A stretch of 64,000 nt of DNA, taken from the NCBI GenBank assembly GCA_014376435.1, contig JACMRL010000013.1:62001-126000 (forward strand). Reading direction: 5' to 3'. This DNA comes from Bdellovibrio sp. Its GTDB lineage: Bacteria > Bdellovibrionota > Bdellovibrionia > Bdellovibrionales > Bdellovibrionaceae. Positions 34,911 through 45,070 of this stretch are shown here, piece by piece (within the stretch, counting starts at the first letter, position 1; each line of letters opens with the position of its first letter). The notes under the pieces were generated by a model that was not told where the DNA came from, did no database searches, and saw nothing but the letters and a program-made list of their open reading frames with translations. The translations under genes were made by a program, and so were the position numbers.

Positions 34911-35993
34911 ATGTTCAATCGTATTGATCGTTATTTAATGGGCTTGTTTTGGGTTTCGTTTGCGGCGGGCCTACTTATTTTCATCACGCTATTTGTGGCG
35001 ACTGATGCAATGTCTAGCTTGGTTCGCTATAAAGATGTGGCCGCCACGGTCTTCATTCGCTACTACATTTTTTACGTTCCCGAAATTATCTATAAAATGT
35101 TACCGGTTGCTTGCGTCGTAGGCACCGTTATGACGATCTCATCTTTGAACAAAGGAAGCGAGCTTGTTGCGCTATTTGCATCGGGCATGAGCCTATTTAG
35201 AATCTCGCGCATGTTATTTATTTCGATTCTTTTTATCAGTGGTTTTTCCTATTTATTAAGTGATCAGCTGATGCCGATTTTTGCCAAGCAAAAAAACTTT
35301 ATTTATTATAACGAAATTGAAAAAACGCCTTCGCGATTTCAAACCATCAAAACAAATAAAATCTGGTATCGATCTAAAAATTCAATTTTTAATATCAAAA
35401 CTTTAAATGCCGAAGGTAATAAAGCGCAGGGTTTAACACTTTACTTTTTTAACGACGCTTGGGATCTAATCCAGATGTTAACCGCTGATTCGGTGATGAT
35501 GAATGGTTCGCAGTGGGTTTTACGTAGCGGAACGGTTACGGCATTTTCGAAAGATTCTAGTTTTCCGATGAATGATAAGTTTTTTGAAAAGACCATCGTG
35601 ATGTCAGAGGAAGCGCAAGATTTACGAAGCACGGGGCAAACTTCGGATCTATTAACTCAGGCCGAACTTTCGCGTTTTATTAATAAAAATAAAGAATCAG
35701 GTCTTGATACCATCAAATACGAAGTAGATTTTCACTCAAAATTTAGTTTTGCTTTAGCGGGCTTAGTAATGAGCCTTTTAGCTTTACCATTTTGTGTCAG
35801 TAAAACGCGCGGTGGCGGAATGGCTAAAAATATCGGAATTTGCTTAGGTTTAGTGGTTATTTACTGGATTTTTTATAGCTCGGCGCAAACTTTGGGTCAG
35901 CATAACCAATTAAACCCAATTGTAGCGGCTTGGATGCCTAATGTAGTCATGATGGCTTTAGGAACGACCTTATTGTTGCGCGCGAAACGCTAA
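34911..35993 (+). CDS. LptF/LptG family lipopolysaccharide export permease
   Basis: 360 aa with three N-terminal and three C-terminal transmembrane helices around a periplasmic beta-jellyroll region (about 125-270). RYLMGLFWVSF at the start, KMLPVACVVGTVMT and NKGSELVALFASGMS are typical of the YjgP/YjgQ family. LptF and LptG pair with LptB2 to extract LPS from the inner membrane; which of the two this is cannot be settled and no partner is adjacent. Confidence 0.9.
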   Translation: MFNRIDRYLMGLFWVSFAAGLLIFITLFVATDAMSSLVRYKDVAATVFIRYYIFYVPEIIYKMLPVACVVGTVMTISSLNKGSELVALFASGMSLFRISRMLFISILFISGFSYLLSDQLMPIFAKQKNFIYYNEIEKTPSRFQTIKTNKIWYRSKNSIFNIKTLNAEGNKAQGLTLYFFNDAWDLIQMLTADSVMMNGSQWVLRSGTVTAFSKDSSFPMNDKFFEKTIVMSEEAQDLRSTGQTSDLLTQAELSRFINKNKESGLDTIKYEVDFHSKFSFALAGLVMSLLALPFCVSKTRGGGMAKNIGICLGLVVIYWIFYSSAQTLGQHNQLNPIVAAWMPNVVMMALGTTLLLRAKR

Positions 35994-36010
35994 TCGTTTA
36001 AACATATGCT

Positions 36011-36622
36011 ATGGCAAAATTAGAAATCCTGACTTACCCAAATCCGCTCTTAAGAGAAGTTTCTCAAATAGTGAAAACTTTTACTCCCGATTTGCAAAAA
36101 TTGGCCACCGATATGCTTGAGACAATGTACGATGCAAATGGAATTGGTTTAGCGGCTCCGCAAGTGGGGCAACTGATTCAAATGTTAGTCATCGATACGC
36201 GATCGAATGATCCAGAGAATTCTCGTTATGAAAATGAAGACATCACAGCGCTTGAGGCGAAATTAAAACAACCACTGGTACTGATTAATCCTGAAATTAT
36301 TAAAGGTGAAGGTAATACTACTTTTGATGAAGGATGTTTATCCGTGCCGAGTTTTTTTGAAACCGTAGAGCGCTTTGAAAAAGTGGAAGTAAAAGCCTTT
36401 GATGTTCACGGCAAAGAAATGCGCTTCACCGTTGATGGATTACTAGCAATCGTGATCCAGCATGAGATGGATCATTTAAAAGGTACACTTTTTATTGATC
36501 ACATCAGTTTTACCAAATCGAATAAAATTAAAAATCAAATTAAAAAAGGCGGTTATCCCACAAAGGAAGAAATCGCCGAAAAAAGAAAAGCGGATAAGCT
36601 GAAAGATTTAAGTAAGGCATGA
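36011..36622 (+). CDS. def: Peptide deformylase
   Basis: 203 aa. The three family motifs are present: GIGLAAPQVG (44-53), EGCLSVP (107-113, Cys109) and QHEMDH (150-155; His151, Glu152, His155), binding the metal ion. It removes the N-formyl group from new proteins. A charged Lys-rich tail (about 168-203) is longer than in E. coli Def. It overlaps fmt by 4 bases, the common def-fmt pairing. Confidence 0.96.
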   Translation: MAKLEILTYPNPLLREVSQIVKTFTPDLQKLATDMLETMYDANGIGLAAPQVGQLIQMLVIDTRSNDPENSRYENEDITALEAKLKQPLVLINPEIIKGEGNTTFDEGCLSVPSFFETVERFEKVEVKAFDVHGKEMRFTVDGLLAIVIQHEMDHLKGTLFIDHISFTKSNKIKNQIKKGGYPTKEEIAEKRKADKLKDLSKA

Positions 36623-37563
36623 GCGTTATCAGAGTCTGTTTCTTGGGAACACCTGACTTCGCCGCGACTCACTTAAAAATGTTGTTGGCGGATGATCACT
36701 ATGAAGTTGTTGGGGTCGTGACTCAACCGAATCGCCCGGCGGGTCGTAAAATGCAACTAATTCCGTCGCCCGTTAAAATTTTAGCTTCAGAAAACAATCT
36801 ACCCACAATCACTCCCGAAAATTTACGTAAAGAACCCGAAGCTTTTGAAATCATTAAGTCATGGAAAGCCGAAGTGGCCGTGGTCGTGGCCTTTGGACAA
36901 ATTCTTTCACAAGAATTTTTAGATAGTTTTGAATTCGGCGCCGTGAATATTCACGGCAGTCTTTTGCCTAAGTGGCGCGGCGCTGCGCCGATTCAAAGAT
37001 CGATTGAAGCCGGTGATAAAATTACGGGCGTATCATTACAAAAAATGGTTAAAAAGTTAGATGCGGGTGCCGTGATTGGTGACCGGAAAGTTGAATTAAA
37101 TGACCAGATCACCGCGACGGAACTTTACGCTCAGTTGGCGGTTTTTGGTTGTGATTTATTACATATCGAATTGATGGATTATATCCGTGGAAATCTAGCG
37201 CCGCGCCCCCAAGATGAAGCAGAAGTGACGACTGCAAAAAAAATTGAAAAAGAAGAAAGCGTTTTAGACTGGAATCAATCTGCGGTTTCAATTCACAATA
37301 AAATTCGTGCTTTTACGATGGGGCCGGGAACTTACGTGATGTTTCAAGGCAAGCGTTTGAAAATTCATCGAACTACAGTTAGCGATGCCGATACGATGGG
37401 AATACCGGGGAAAATTTTTGAGATTTCAGCCTTCGAATTAGTTATTCAAACTGGCAAAGGTCAAATCTCTTTATTAGAAGTTCAGCCCGAATCAAAATCA
37501 AAAATTTCCGTGAGCGACTTAATAAAATCAGTTTCGTTAAAAAAAGGAGACTTGTTTGTCTAA
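36619..37563 (+). CDS. fmt: Methionyl-tRNA formyltransferase
   Basis: 314 aa. NIHGSLLPKWRGAAPIQRSI carries the catalytic Asn-His region and the SLLP loop; the C-terminal domain (about 205-314) fits the tRNA-contacting OB fold. It formylates initiator Met-tRNA with 10-formyl-THF, the counterpart of the upstream Def. It overlaps def by 4 bases and rpe by 8. Confidence 0.96.
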   Translation: MSVIRVCFLGTPDFAATHLKMLLADDHYEVVGVVTQPNRPAGRKMQLIPSPVKILASENNLPTITPENLRKEPEAFEIIKSWKAEVAVVVAFGQILSQEFLDSFEFGAVNIHGSLLPKWRGAAPIQRSIEAGDKITGVSLQKMVKKLDAGAVIGDRKVELNDQITATELYAQLAVFGCDLLHIELMDYIRGNLAPRPQDEAEVTTAKKIEKEESVLDWNQSAVSIHNKIRAFTMGPGTYVMFQGKRLKIHRTTVSDADTMGIPGKIFEISAFELVIQTGKGQISLLEVQPESKSKISVSDLIKSVSLKKGDLFV

Positions 37564-38221
37564 AGTTTTAATTGCACCAAGTTTACTTTCGGCCGATTTT
37601 TCTGAGCTAGCGATCGAAATGAAAAAAGTAACAGAGGCAGGTGCTGATTGGTTACACGTCGACGTGATGGACGGAAATTTTGTTCCGAATTTGACTTTAG
37701 GTATGCCGATTATTAAATCTTTAAAACCTCACGCGACGATTCCTTTAGATGTTCACTTAATGATTGAAAAACCAGAGCGCTATATCGAAAGTTTTATCGA
37801 TGCGGGAGCAAGTTATTTAACTTTACACGTGGAAGCGACGACAGTATTAAAAGAATCATTAATAAAAATTCGTTCATTAGGTGCTAAAGCAGGTGTGACT
37901 TTACGTCCCGGAACTTCTTTAGATTTGATAAAACCATTTTTATCTTTAGTTGATTTAGTTTTAGTGATGACCGTTGAACCTGGTTTCGGCGGGCAACGTT
38001 TTATGATTGAACAAGTTGAAAAAATTCGCCAACTTAAAAAATGGCGCGATGAAGGCGCTGGGAACTATTTCATCGAAGTCGACGGTGGCGTGACAGTGCT
38101 TACGGCTAAAACTTGTATCGATGCCGGGGCAGATGTGCTGGTGGCGGGTAGTGCAGTTTTTAACGGCGAGAAGTCGGTCGCAAATTACCAAAAAAACATT
38201 CAAGCTTTAAAAGAGATCTAA
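37556..38221 (+). CDS. rpe: Ribulose-phosphate 3-epimerase
   Basis: 221 aa TIM barrel. APSLLSADF, DWLHVDVMDGNFVPN, HLMIEKPE and MTVEPGFGGQ are the hallmark motifs, with the metal-binding His and Asp residues intact. Starts with TTG at 37556, supported by AAAAGGAGA 6-7 bases upstream and an 8-base overlap with fmt. It interconverts ribulose-5-phosphate and xylulose-5-phosphate. Confidence 0.95.
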   Translation: MSKVLIAPSLLSADFSELAIEMKKVTEAGADWLHVDVMDGNFVPNLTLGMPIIKSLKPHATIPLDVHLMIEKPERYIESFIDAGASYLTLHVEATTVLKESLIKIRSLGAKAGVTLRPGTSLDLIKPFLSLVDLVLVMTVEPGFGGQRFMIEQVEKIRQLKKWRDEGAGNYFIEVDGGVTVLTAKTCIDAGADVLVAGSAVFNGEKSVANYQKNIQALKEI

Positions 38222-38277
38222 GAACGCTCGAATAACTTTAAGTATTATAAAAATAATTCCTAAAACCATTCGAGTTC

Positions 38278-38394
38278 TGCGTACTAACTTCCGATAACCT
38301 ACCTGTTGAGGGTAAATATCCGACATGCGTACATCCTTTCTGAGAGGATGGGCCCATGTCTAAATAAAGGCGATATGGCGTGAGTTACTTCGCA
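38278..38394 (+). ncRNA. Candidate structured RNA upstream of hutH, class unknown
   Basis: A long-range stem pairs TGCGTACTAACTTCC (38278-38292) with GTGAGTTACTTCGCA (38380-38394), with two symmetric mismatches, one further mismatch and one wobble. Inside, GACATG (38322-38327) pairs with CATGTC (38355-38360) and CATCCT (38332-38337) with AGGATG (38345-38350), separated by a 4x4 internal loop. T-rich sequence (TTTTGCATTTTT) follows. It could be a small RNA with a terminator or a cis-regulatory leader for hutHU. No match to a known riboswitch class was recognised by eye. Confidence 0.35.
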
Positions 38395-38432
38395 TTTTGC
38401 ATTTTTAGTGCTCAGTTAGGGCTCAAATTCCC

Positions 38433-38466
38433 CTTTCACCCTGCGTAAAAGCCAAGCTTTCACCCT
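38433..38466. promoter_or_regulatory. Direct repeat CTTTCACCCT upstream of hutH
   Basis: CTTTCACCCT occurs at 38433-38442 and 38457-38466, 24 bases apart and 44-77 bases before the hutH start. This is a candidate operator for the hut genes. It does not resemble the usual HutC palindrome. Confidence 0.4.
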
Positions 38467-38509
38467 AGAAACTCTCGACGCCCACTGCGGGTTTTAGTAT
38501 GTTTTTCCC

Positions 38510-40033
38510 ATGACAAACAAAGTTTTCAAAATCGATGGAAATTCAGTCCGCTTAGAAAATTTTTACCAGGCCGTGCAAGATCCGGAAATGAAATTCGTTT
38601 TGGATGAATCGGCAAAAAAAGAAATTAAAAAATCACGCGACTATATTGAAGGCCGTATTAAAACGGGCGAAGTGATGTATGGCGTGAACACGGGCTTTGG
38701 CGCTTTTTCATCGGTTAGAATTTCTGATTCAGAAATTGAACAACTACAAAGAAATTTAATTCGTTCACACTGTGTTGGTATCGGTGATCCGTTTACGAAA
38801 GAGCAATCAAAAGGAATGATGATCTTGCGTGCGAATACTTTAGCGCGCGGTCATAGCGGCATACGCGTTGATGTGGTCGAAAAAATTATTGAATTTTTAA
38901 ATGCGGACGTTATTCCACTGATTCCAAGTCAGGGTAGCGTGGGCGCCAGCGGAGATTTAGCTCCACTAGCGCATTTAGCATTAGCCTTAATTGGTGAAGG
39001 CGAGGTTTGGGGTGGAAGCTTAAATGGCGTAAAACCTTTAGAACTTAAAGCGAAAGAAGGTTTGTCGCTGATCAATGGTTGCCAAGTGATGACGGCCGTT
39101 GGTTTGTTAGCATTGTACGAAGCTCAAGATTTAATTAAATTAATCGATATCAGTGGAGCTATGTCGATTGAAGGTTTGCGCGGATCAAGAAAACCTTTCG
39201 ATCCATTAATAGCCGCCACTCGTCCGCATGCGGGCGAAGCGCCCACCGCGCGCAATTTAATGCGCGTGATGGGAGAGACCAGTCCAATCGGTGATAGTCA
39301 TCTAGCTGACACCGTTGATCATCGCGTTCAAGATGCTTATTCACTTCGCTGTATGCCGGCCGTTCATGGTGCGGTAAAAATGGGAATTAAATATGCGAAA
39401 CAAGTTTTAGAAACGGAAGCCAATTCAAGTACGGATAACCCGCTGGTATTCGCCGATGCGGGTAAAATTTTATCTTGTGGTAATTTTCATGGAATGCCCG
39501 TCGCACACGCGATGGATTTTGCGGGCATTGTGATTTCATCTTTGGCTAGCATTTCTCATGAGCGTATTTCAAAATTTATTTCGACTCAGATGAGTGATCT
39601 TCCGCCTTTCTTAGCGCCCAATGGTGGTTTAAATTCAGGTCATATGATCGTGCAAGTCGCTAGCGCCAGCTTAGTCAGTGAAAATAAAGTACTAGCTCAC
39701 CCGGCCAGCGTTGATTCAATGCCGACTTCCGCGGAAAAAGAAGATCATGTTTCAATGGGAACGATTGCCGCTAGAAAATTTGCACAGATTCTAAAAAATG
39801 CGCAAAATGTTATCGCGATGGAATTTTTGGCGGGCACGCAAGCCTTAGATATGGTTGCGCCGTTGAAGCCTACGGCAGGCGTATTAACTGCTTTTGAAAC
39901 AATTCGTAAAGTTGTTCCATTTGCTAAAGAAGATCGTATTTTTTCAAAAGATGTAGAACAAATCAGAAAACTTATTTTATCGGGCGAACTTTTACGGAAC
40001 GTCGAAAAATCAGTCGGCGTATTGGAGACTTAA
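38510..40033 (+). CDS. hutH: Histidine ammonia-lyase
   Basis: 507 aa, normal length. The MIO-forming triad is Ala146-Ser147-Gly148 in [21 protein letters not shown] near the N-terminus and TQALDM in the C-terminal part also fit. It converts histidine to urocanate and ammonia, the first step of histidine breakdown. No clear ribosome site precedes the ATG, unusual for this window. The stop overlaps the hutU start by one base (TAATG). Confidence 0.96.
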   Translation: MTNKVFKIDGNSVRLENFYQAVQDPEMKFVLDESAKKEIKKSRDYIEGRIKTGEVMYGVNTGFGAFSSVRISDSEIEQLQRNLIRSHCVGIGDPFTKEQSKGMMILRANTLARGHSGIRVDVVEKIIEFLNADVIPLIPSQGSVGASGDLAPLAHLALALIGEGEVWGGSLNGVKPLELKAKEGLSLINGCQVMTAVGLLALYEAQDLIKLIDISGAMSIEGLRGSRKPFDPLIAATRPHAGEAPTARNLMRVMGETSPIGDSHLADTVDHRVQDAYSLRCMPAVHGAVKMGIKYAKQVLETEANSSTDNPLVFADAGKILSCGNFHGMPVAHAMDFAGIVISSLASISHERISKFISTQMSDLPPFLAPNGGLNSGHMIVQVASASLVSENKVLAHPASVDSMPTSAEKEDHVSMGTIAARKFAQILKNAQNVIAMEFLAGTQALDMVAPLKPTAGVLTAFETIRKVVPFAKEDRIFSKDVEQIRKLILSGELLRNVEKSVGVLET

Positions 40034-41700
40034 TGCAAGAATTTACTAGATACTCAGACCGCGTTGTTAAAGCGCCCACGGGCACCAAACTTTCGTGTAA
40101 AGGTTGGTTGCAAGAAGCCGCTTATCGCATGATTCAAAATAATTTAGATCCAGATGTTGCTGAAAATCCAAAAGAGTTAGTGGTTTATGGTGGTATCGGA
40201 AAAGCAGCCCGTAATTGGGAATGTTATGACAAAATTTTAGAAGCTCTCAGAAATTTAGAAAATGATGAAACTTTATTAATTCAATCTGGAAAACCGATTG
40301 GAGTTTTAAAAACTCACGAAGATGCACCGCGAGTTTTAATCGCGAATTCGAACTTAGTTCCTAAATGGGCAAGCTGGGAAAAATTTCATGAGCTCGATCA
40401 GATGGGCCTGATGATGTACGGTCAAATGACGGCGGGGTCATGGATCTACATCGGCACGCAAGGAATTGTACAAGGTACCTACGAAACTTTTGCCGAAGTG
40501 GGTCGTCAACATTTTGGTGGAAGCTTAGAAGGTAAAATCATTTTAACGGCGGGCTTGGGCGGAATGGGCGGAGCTCAGCCACTGGCGGGTGTTTTTGCGG
40601 GCGCAACTGTTTTAGCGGTAGAAATAGATCCGGTTAGTATTCATCGACGTTTAGAAACGAAGTATGTTGATGAAAGTACGGTTGATATAGACGATGCGAT
40701 TGCGCGCGTAAAAAAATACGCGGCTAATAAAGAAGCGAAGTCAGTTGCTTTGCAAGGTAATATGGCGACGATCATTCACGAATTAATCAAGCGTGGTTTC
40801 AAACCAGATATTTTAACCGATCAAACTTCAGCGCATGACCCGCTAGTTGGATATATCCCGGAAGGTTACAGTGTTGAAACCGCGGCGGTATTCAGAAAAG
40901 AAAATCAAAAAGCATACTTAGCAGCGGCTTACAGATCAATGGCCAAACACGTTGAAGGGATGCTCGAAATGAAAAAACGTGGCGCGGTTACTTTAGATTA
41001 TGGAAATAATTTACGTGCTCGGGCGCAAGAGGCAGGGGTCGAAAACGCATTTGATTACCCAGGATTTGTGCCGGCTTACATTCGCCCGTTATTTTGTAAA
41101 GGAAGCGGGCCATTCCGTTGGGTCGCCTTATCAGGTGATCCAAATGATATTAAAGTGACGGACGATGCGATGAGAAAACTATTTCCGCACAAAAAAGAAT
41201 TACTACGTTGGTTAGATATGGCTTCAGAAAGAATTAAATTTCAAGGTTTGCCGGCGCGAATATGCTGGCTTGAATATGGCGAACGTGCTTTGGCCGGGGC
41301 CATGCTAAATCAGTTAGTTAAAGAAGGAAAAGTAAAAGCACCCATCGTCATCGGGCGTGATCATTTAGATTGCGGATCGGTCGCTAGCCCCAATCGCGAA
41401 ACCGAAGCGATGAAGGATGGTTCTGATGCGGTCAGTGATTGGCCGATGTTATCAGCGATGGCCTTAGTAGCCAGCGGATCAACTTGGGTTGCGCTTCATC
41501 ATGGTGGTGGTGTGGGCATGGGTTATTCTCAGCATTCGGGCCAAGTGATCGTGGCCGATGGAACAGAAGCCGCAGGTAAGCGTATTCAGCGTGCTTTAAC
41601 CACCGATCCGGCGATGGGTATTTTTAGACATTTAGATGCGGGATATGAATTAGCGCATGAAACCGCGGTGGAGCGCGGCGTGAAAAGCTGTTGGCTGTAA
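40033..41700 (+). CDS. hutU: Urocanate hydratase
   Basis: 555 aa, normal length. [11 protein letters not shown] at about 50, the NAD-binding [18 protein letters not shown] (about 175-192), TDQTSAHDP and the C-terminal [15 protein letters not shown] are characteristic. It converts urocanate to imidazolonepropionate, which HutI then opens; hutI is 9.7 kb away at 51418. It ends 1 base from the minus-strand membrane protein gene. Confidence 0.96.
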   Translation: MQEFTRYSDRVVKAPTGTKLSCKGWLQEAAYRMIQNNLDPDVAENPKELVVYGGIGKAARNWECYDKILEALRNLENDETLLIQSGKPIGVLKTHEDAPRVLIANSNLVPKWASWEKFHELDQMGLMMYGQMTAGSWIYIGTQGIVQGTYETFAEVGRQHFGGSLEGKIILTAGLGGMGGAQPLAGVFAGATVLAVEIDPVSIHRRLETKYVDESTVDIDDAIARVKKYAANKEAKSVALQGNMATIIHELIKRGFKPDILTDQTSAHDPLVGYIPEGYSVETAAVFRKENQKAYLAAAYRSMAKHVEGMLEMKKRGAVTLDYGNNLRARAQEAGVENAFDYPGFVPAYIRPLFCKGSGPFRWVALSGDPNDIKVTDDAMRKLFPHKKELLRWLDMASERIKFQGLPARICWLEYGERALAGAMLNQLVKEGKVKAPIVIGRDHLDCGSVASPNRETEAMKDGSDAVSDWPMLSAMALVASGSTWVALHHGGGVGMGYSQHSGQVIVADGTEAAGKRIQRALTTDPAMGIFRHLDAGYELAHETAVERGVKSCWL

Positions 41701-41701
41701 A

Positions 41702-43123
41702 TTATTTTTTTAAAAAAATCAGACTGCTCTCATCTTTATAGGCTAGTTGCCAATGAGGGTGAGAGACTAAAGTATTTATCAAAGGTTCGTTTCCGCGGAA
41801 GCGGTCTAGCAAAAAAGCTTCAATTTTATATTTTTCTACTTGCCGATTGAATCGCTCTGTCCCTAAAGAAAACGCAGCGTATTCATTTAAAAATAAATTC
41901 GTATCGGTTACAAAGCCATGGTAGAAAATTTTTCGCTCTGATCTCCATGTCCAAGCCAAGTAGCTGCCAAACATATGCGAATTAAAAACATTTCCAATTT
42001 GCGGATTCTTTAAAAGAATATTGGCAGCTTTTTGTGGTACGACCGTAGAATCTAAGCCCAAACCAAAATCACGGTGACCCGAGATGACGTCGTAGCCAAC
42101 CGAAATATTTTTAACCGCTAAAACAAGTGCGATGAAAGCTAAGGCATAATTAAATTTTTTCGCGATCTTAAGATCAGCCAAGCGCAAACTTAAAGAAAAA
42201 TTAAGAAAAACCAGTGCAAAACAAAGTGTGGGCACGAAACGTATCGCGTAAAGCCCATAAGCAATAAAAAATAGGGAAGCTAAAAATTCAAATCGTGGTT
42301 TCGTTTTACGAGTTTTAAAAATTAAAAATAGGTTAAATAAAATAAGTAAACCTAAAAATAAAGTCTGGGGCTGATACAAAAACATCGAATTTAAAGTGGG
42401 CATCCATTCAAAATAGTATTGACGAAAAACGGCTCCTTCATTCGTAGCAAACTGAAACGGGTACAATAAGCCATCAAGTCCTTTGGGATTCAATAAACAA
42501 ACCAGAATTGAAGCAGCCGTTACAGCCGCAAAACGTGTGTAATCAGCGTTACGTATTTTTTTGAAATTACAAAGTAAGAACAAAAAGCATAAAGCCCAAC
42601 CAATCGGAAATGCGGGGTGTAAATTAACCCAAAATAAAAATAAAATTGGGAGAATGTATTTTATGCGACTCGGCTTTTCATTTTCTTTAACTAAGATGTA
42701 CAAAACACTCACAATTAAAAAGTCCGAAAAAAGCGAGGTTCTTTCCATCAAACGAAAACTCATCGCGTACATGGCTAGCGCTACAGAAGTACCCCAAATA
42801 AATAAACTAAACTGTGAGGATTTTTTAGTTAAAACATAAAAAGTTAAGAAAAAACCGATCAACGAGGTTTTCGCAATAATAATCAGATTGTAGCCACCAA
42901 GTTCATAAAGTCCGTAAAAACTTAGATAGCCCAACCATTGGTGCATGATCGTCCACGAGTAATCATTCAAGGTGTACAGAAATAAATCATGGGTGGCGAA
43001 GGATCCGGTCATGAAAAAATTTTTGGCTAAGGCCAAATACATAAATAAATCGTCAGACTGCACGGCATAACAACTTAAACTAGCGACTAAAAATAAAACA
43101 CAAGTGACCGAAACAGCTTTCAT
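41702..43123 (-). CDS. Polytopic membrane protein, possible glycosyltransferase-type
   Basis: 473 aa with about ten hydrophobic helices. An Asp pair in the first periplasmic loop (QSDDLFMYLALAKN, about 22-35), followed by HDLFLYTLND and a C-terminal soluble part (FNSHMFGSYLAWTW), resembles polyprenyl-phosphate-sugar-dependent (GT39/PMT-like, GT-C) transferases and related hypothetical proteins. No sugar or acceptor can be named. It converges with hutU. Confidence 0.6.
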   Translation of the reverse strand: MKAVSVTCVLFLVASLSCYAVQSDDLFMYLALAKNFFMTGSFATHDLFLYTLNDYSWTIMHQWLGYLSFYGLYELGGYNLIIIAKTSLIGFFLTFYVLTKKSSQFSLFIWGTSVALAMYAMSFRLMERTSLFSDFLIVSVLYILVKENEKPSRIKYILPILFLFWVNLHPAFPIGWALCFLFLLCNFKKIRNADYTRFAAVTAASILVCLLNPKGLDGLLYPFQFATNEGAVFRQYYFEWMPTLNSMFLYQPQTLFLGLLILFNLFLIFKTRKTKPRFEFLASLFFIAYGLYAIRFVPTLCFALVFLNFSLSLRLADLKIAKKFNYALAFIALVLAVKNISVGYDVISGHRDFGLGLDSTVVPQKAANILLKNPQIGNVFNSHMFGSYLAWTWRSERKIFYHGFVTDTNLFLNEYAAFSLGTERFNRQVEKYKIEAFLLDRFRGNEPLINTLVSHPHWQLAYKDESSLIFLKK

Positions 43124-43287
43124 TTTTTCATTGTTTCAGCTCTGAGGTAGAAAACAAGCTAGAAGGTCTAGCTAATGCATGGATGCGTCGTAAACAAATC
43201 ATCTATTTTCATACCAAGGTCGAGTATTTATTTTCGCCAAGATGACGATAAGTTCATGTAATTCTTTGTTTACTTAAGGAGACGAAT

Positions 43288-45060
43288 TTGAAAAAATCGG
43301 CGTTTGGAAAATGGTTATCTCATCCTACCTATTTTATGTTTTGGATTGCACTTGGTTTTTATGCTTGGAGTTTTAGTTTTAATTCGAAGGATGTGCCGGT
43401 GCAAGGTGACGTGCAAATGTCGTCGTTGGCGGAAACAGATGTTAGCGCAGATTTCAGTGAAGATGTGATGCAAACTGAGTACAAAGATTTGGAAGCCAAA
43501 TCAGATGAACAAATCATCGCGGAGTTAGAAGCGTCGTCGGAAAAATATGATTTTTCAAAAGATGAAAATCCTTACGCCGTTGATCCGCAAGCATTAGACG
43601 AATTTGATGAAAAAATGGCATCAGCTCCGTACAAGGTAAAAGATAATTATTTTGTATACGAAAATATCTTGGATGGCGATATCAAAGTTGATTTTGAAGA
43701 GGCTAAGGCTTGTGGCGCGCCCAGATTAATTTATGAAAAAATGATCACTTCAAATCCAAAGTTAAAATCTTGGATTCAATTGCCAGAAAAAGAAGATGCA
43801 GATCTTCCCATGAAATGTATCACGCATATTATGAATAGCGTTACTTTACCTAAAGCAAACTATGCGCTTTGTGCGAAAGCTTCGGGCGGGGGGCGTCGCG
43901 GGATCGCTAAATCTTGCGTAACTCAAAATATGGTATCATTAACGTATAATGCTTACACGGATGTAACCGACTGTTTGAATTTAAACCCGAAAGATTTATT
44001 GCCAAAAATTTCGAATGAAAGTGGTTTTGCGTTAAACGCTTACGGTACCAAGGGTGATGGCGGTATCGGTCAGCTGACCGGAATTGCGATTGCAGAAGTA
44101 AATAAAGTTTATGATAACTATTTAACACAAATTCAAAAAGCCGCGGCGACGAAACCGTCTTGTGCACGTATCATGCAAGACAAATCGGTTCTAACGAAAG
44201 CGTCGGCAGAGCCTTCGCAGCGTTGTTCATTGATGGCGGTTCCAGAAAATCCTTTAAAAAACGTTTTATACATGGCGATTTTAAACCGTATGAATATGGA
44301 TCGTATGTCGGGCATCAGCTTTTTAGCGGGTAAAGATTATTTGTCTAAAGATGGCGAATGGAAGTTAATTAAAAATAATTCTTCTGACTCGTTTGAAGGT
44401 GTTTTTAAAAAATATCAGTTTAAGGCGAAGCTCGAAAAATTAGGAATTAAAAACGCGAACTTACATTTCTACAAAGATGTATTAACTTTCGCGGGTTATA
44501 ATATGGGTACGCCCACTTCAATCCGTCTATTTGACGAATACTTAAGTAAGCGTTTAGGTTTGCGTAAAATTACTAAAAGCGAAAAAGCTGAAAAGGTAAA
44601 AGCCGAAGAAGACAACGCCAGCCCTTATCTTTTTAATGAACAAGAGGTTTTGGCAAAACCGATTAAAACTTCTTTAAAAGATTTTGACTTTAATAATACG
44701 GCCGTCGCTTATGATGTAGACGAGAAAGAAAAAAGTGTGGTGACGATTGCACGCTTACAGGTTAACTCAGGCTCGATCAGCAAAAAAGATGCTCCCGTCG
44801 TGAAAGCGCAAAAAGTAAAACGTAGGAAAGAATTACCCAAGCAGTGGGCGTTAGCGCACTTAAAAACTTTTCCAGAGTATTTAGCTTACCGCGCAAATAA
44901 TTACGATGGTAAATCAACGTCACATTTTACAATGTACGGAACCCCGGGTTACTTAAATTTAGTGGCGGATAAAAATAAGTCGATGCGTGATTTATTCAAC
45001 GCATCTGGTAGCAGCCCCGATTATTGTTCGAATCCGAATTTCTTAAAAGCGAACAAGTAA
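43288..45060 (+). CDS. Membrane-anchored SLT-like (lytic transglycosylase-type) protein
   Basis: 590 aa, TTG start with AAGGAGA upstream. An N-terminal signal anchor (about 10-30) is followed by an acidic region. The SLT-like core has SNESGFALNAYGTKGDGGIGQL, where Glu244 would be the catalytic acid, GGIGQL replaces the usual G(L/M)MQ(L/M), and FAGYNMGTP later corresponds to the AYNxG motif. Two Cys near CARIMQDKS and RCSLM may pair. Substrate peptidoglycan is an inference; the core is diverged from E. coli Slt/MltC. Confidence 0.75.
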   Translation: MKKSAFGKWLSHPTYFMFWIALGFYAWSFSFNSKDVPVQGDVQMSSLAETDVSADFSEDVMQTEYKDLEAKSDEQIIAELEASSEKYDFSKDENPYAVDPQALDEFDEKMASAPYKVKDNYFVYENILDGDIKVDFEEAKACGAPRLIYEKMITSNPKLKSWIQLPEKEDADLPMKCITHIMNSVTLPKANYALCAKASGGGRRGIAKSCVTQNMVSLTYNAYTDVTDCLNLNPKDLLPKISNESGFALNAYGTKGDGGIGQLTGIAIAEVNKVYDNYLTQIQKAAATKPSCARIMQDKSVLTKASAEPSQRCSLMAVPENPLKNVLYMAILNRMNMDRMSGISFLAGKDYLSKDGEWKLIKNNSSDSFEGVFKKYQFKAKLEKLGIKNANLHFYKDVLTFAGYNMGTPTSIRLFDEYLSKRLGLRKITKSEKAEKVKAEEDNASPYLFNEQEVLAKPIKTSLKDFDFNNTAVAYDVDEKEKSVVTIARLQVNSGSISKKDAPVVKAQKVKRRKELPKQWALAHLKTFPEYLAYRANNYDGKSTSHFTMYGTPGYLNLVADKNKSMRDLFNASGSSPDYCSNPNFLKANK

Positions 45061-45070
45061 AAGTATGAAA

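Noticed and set aside
38278-38394. Assignment of the RNA candidate to 6S RNA, SRP RNA, c-di-GMP or guanidine riboswitch
   Set aside because: None of their conserved sequence blocks could be found; kept as unclassified.
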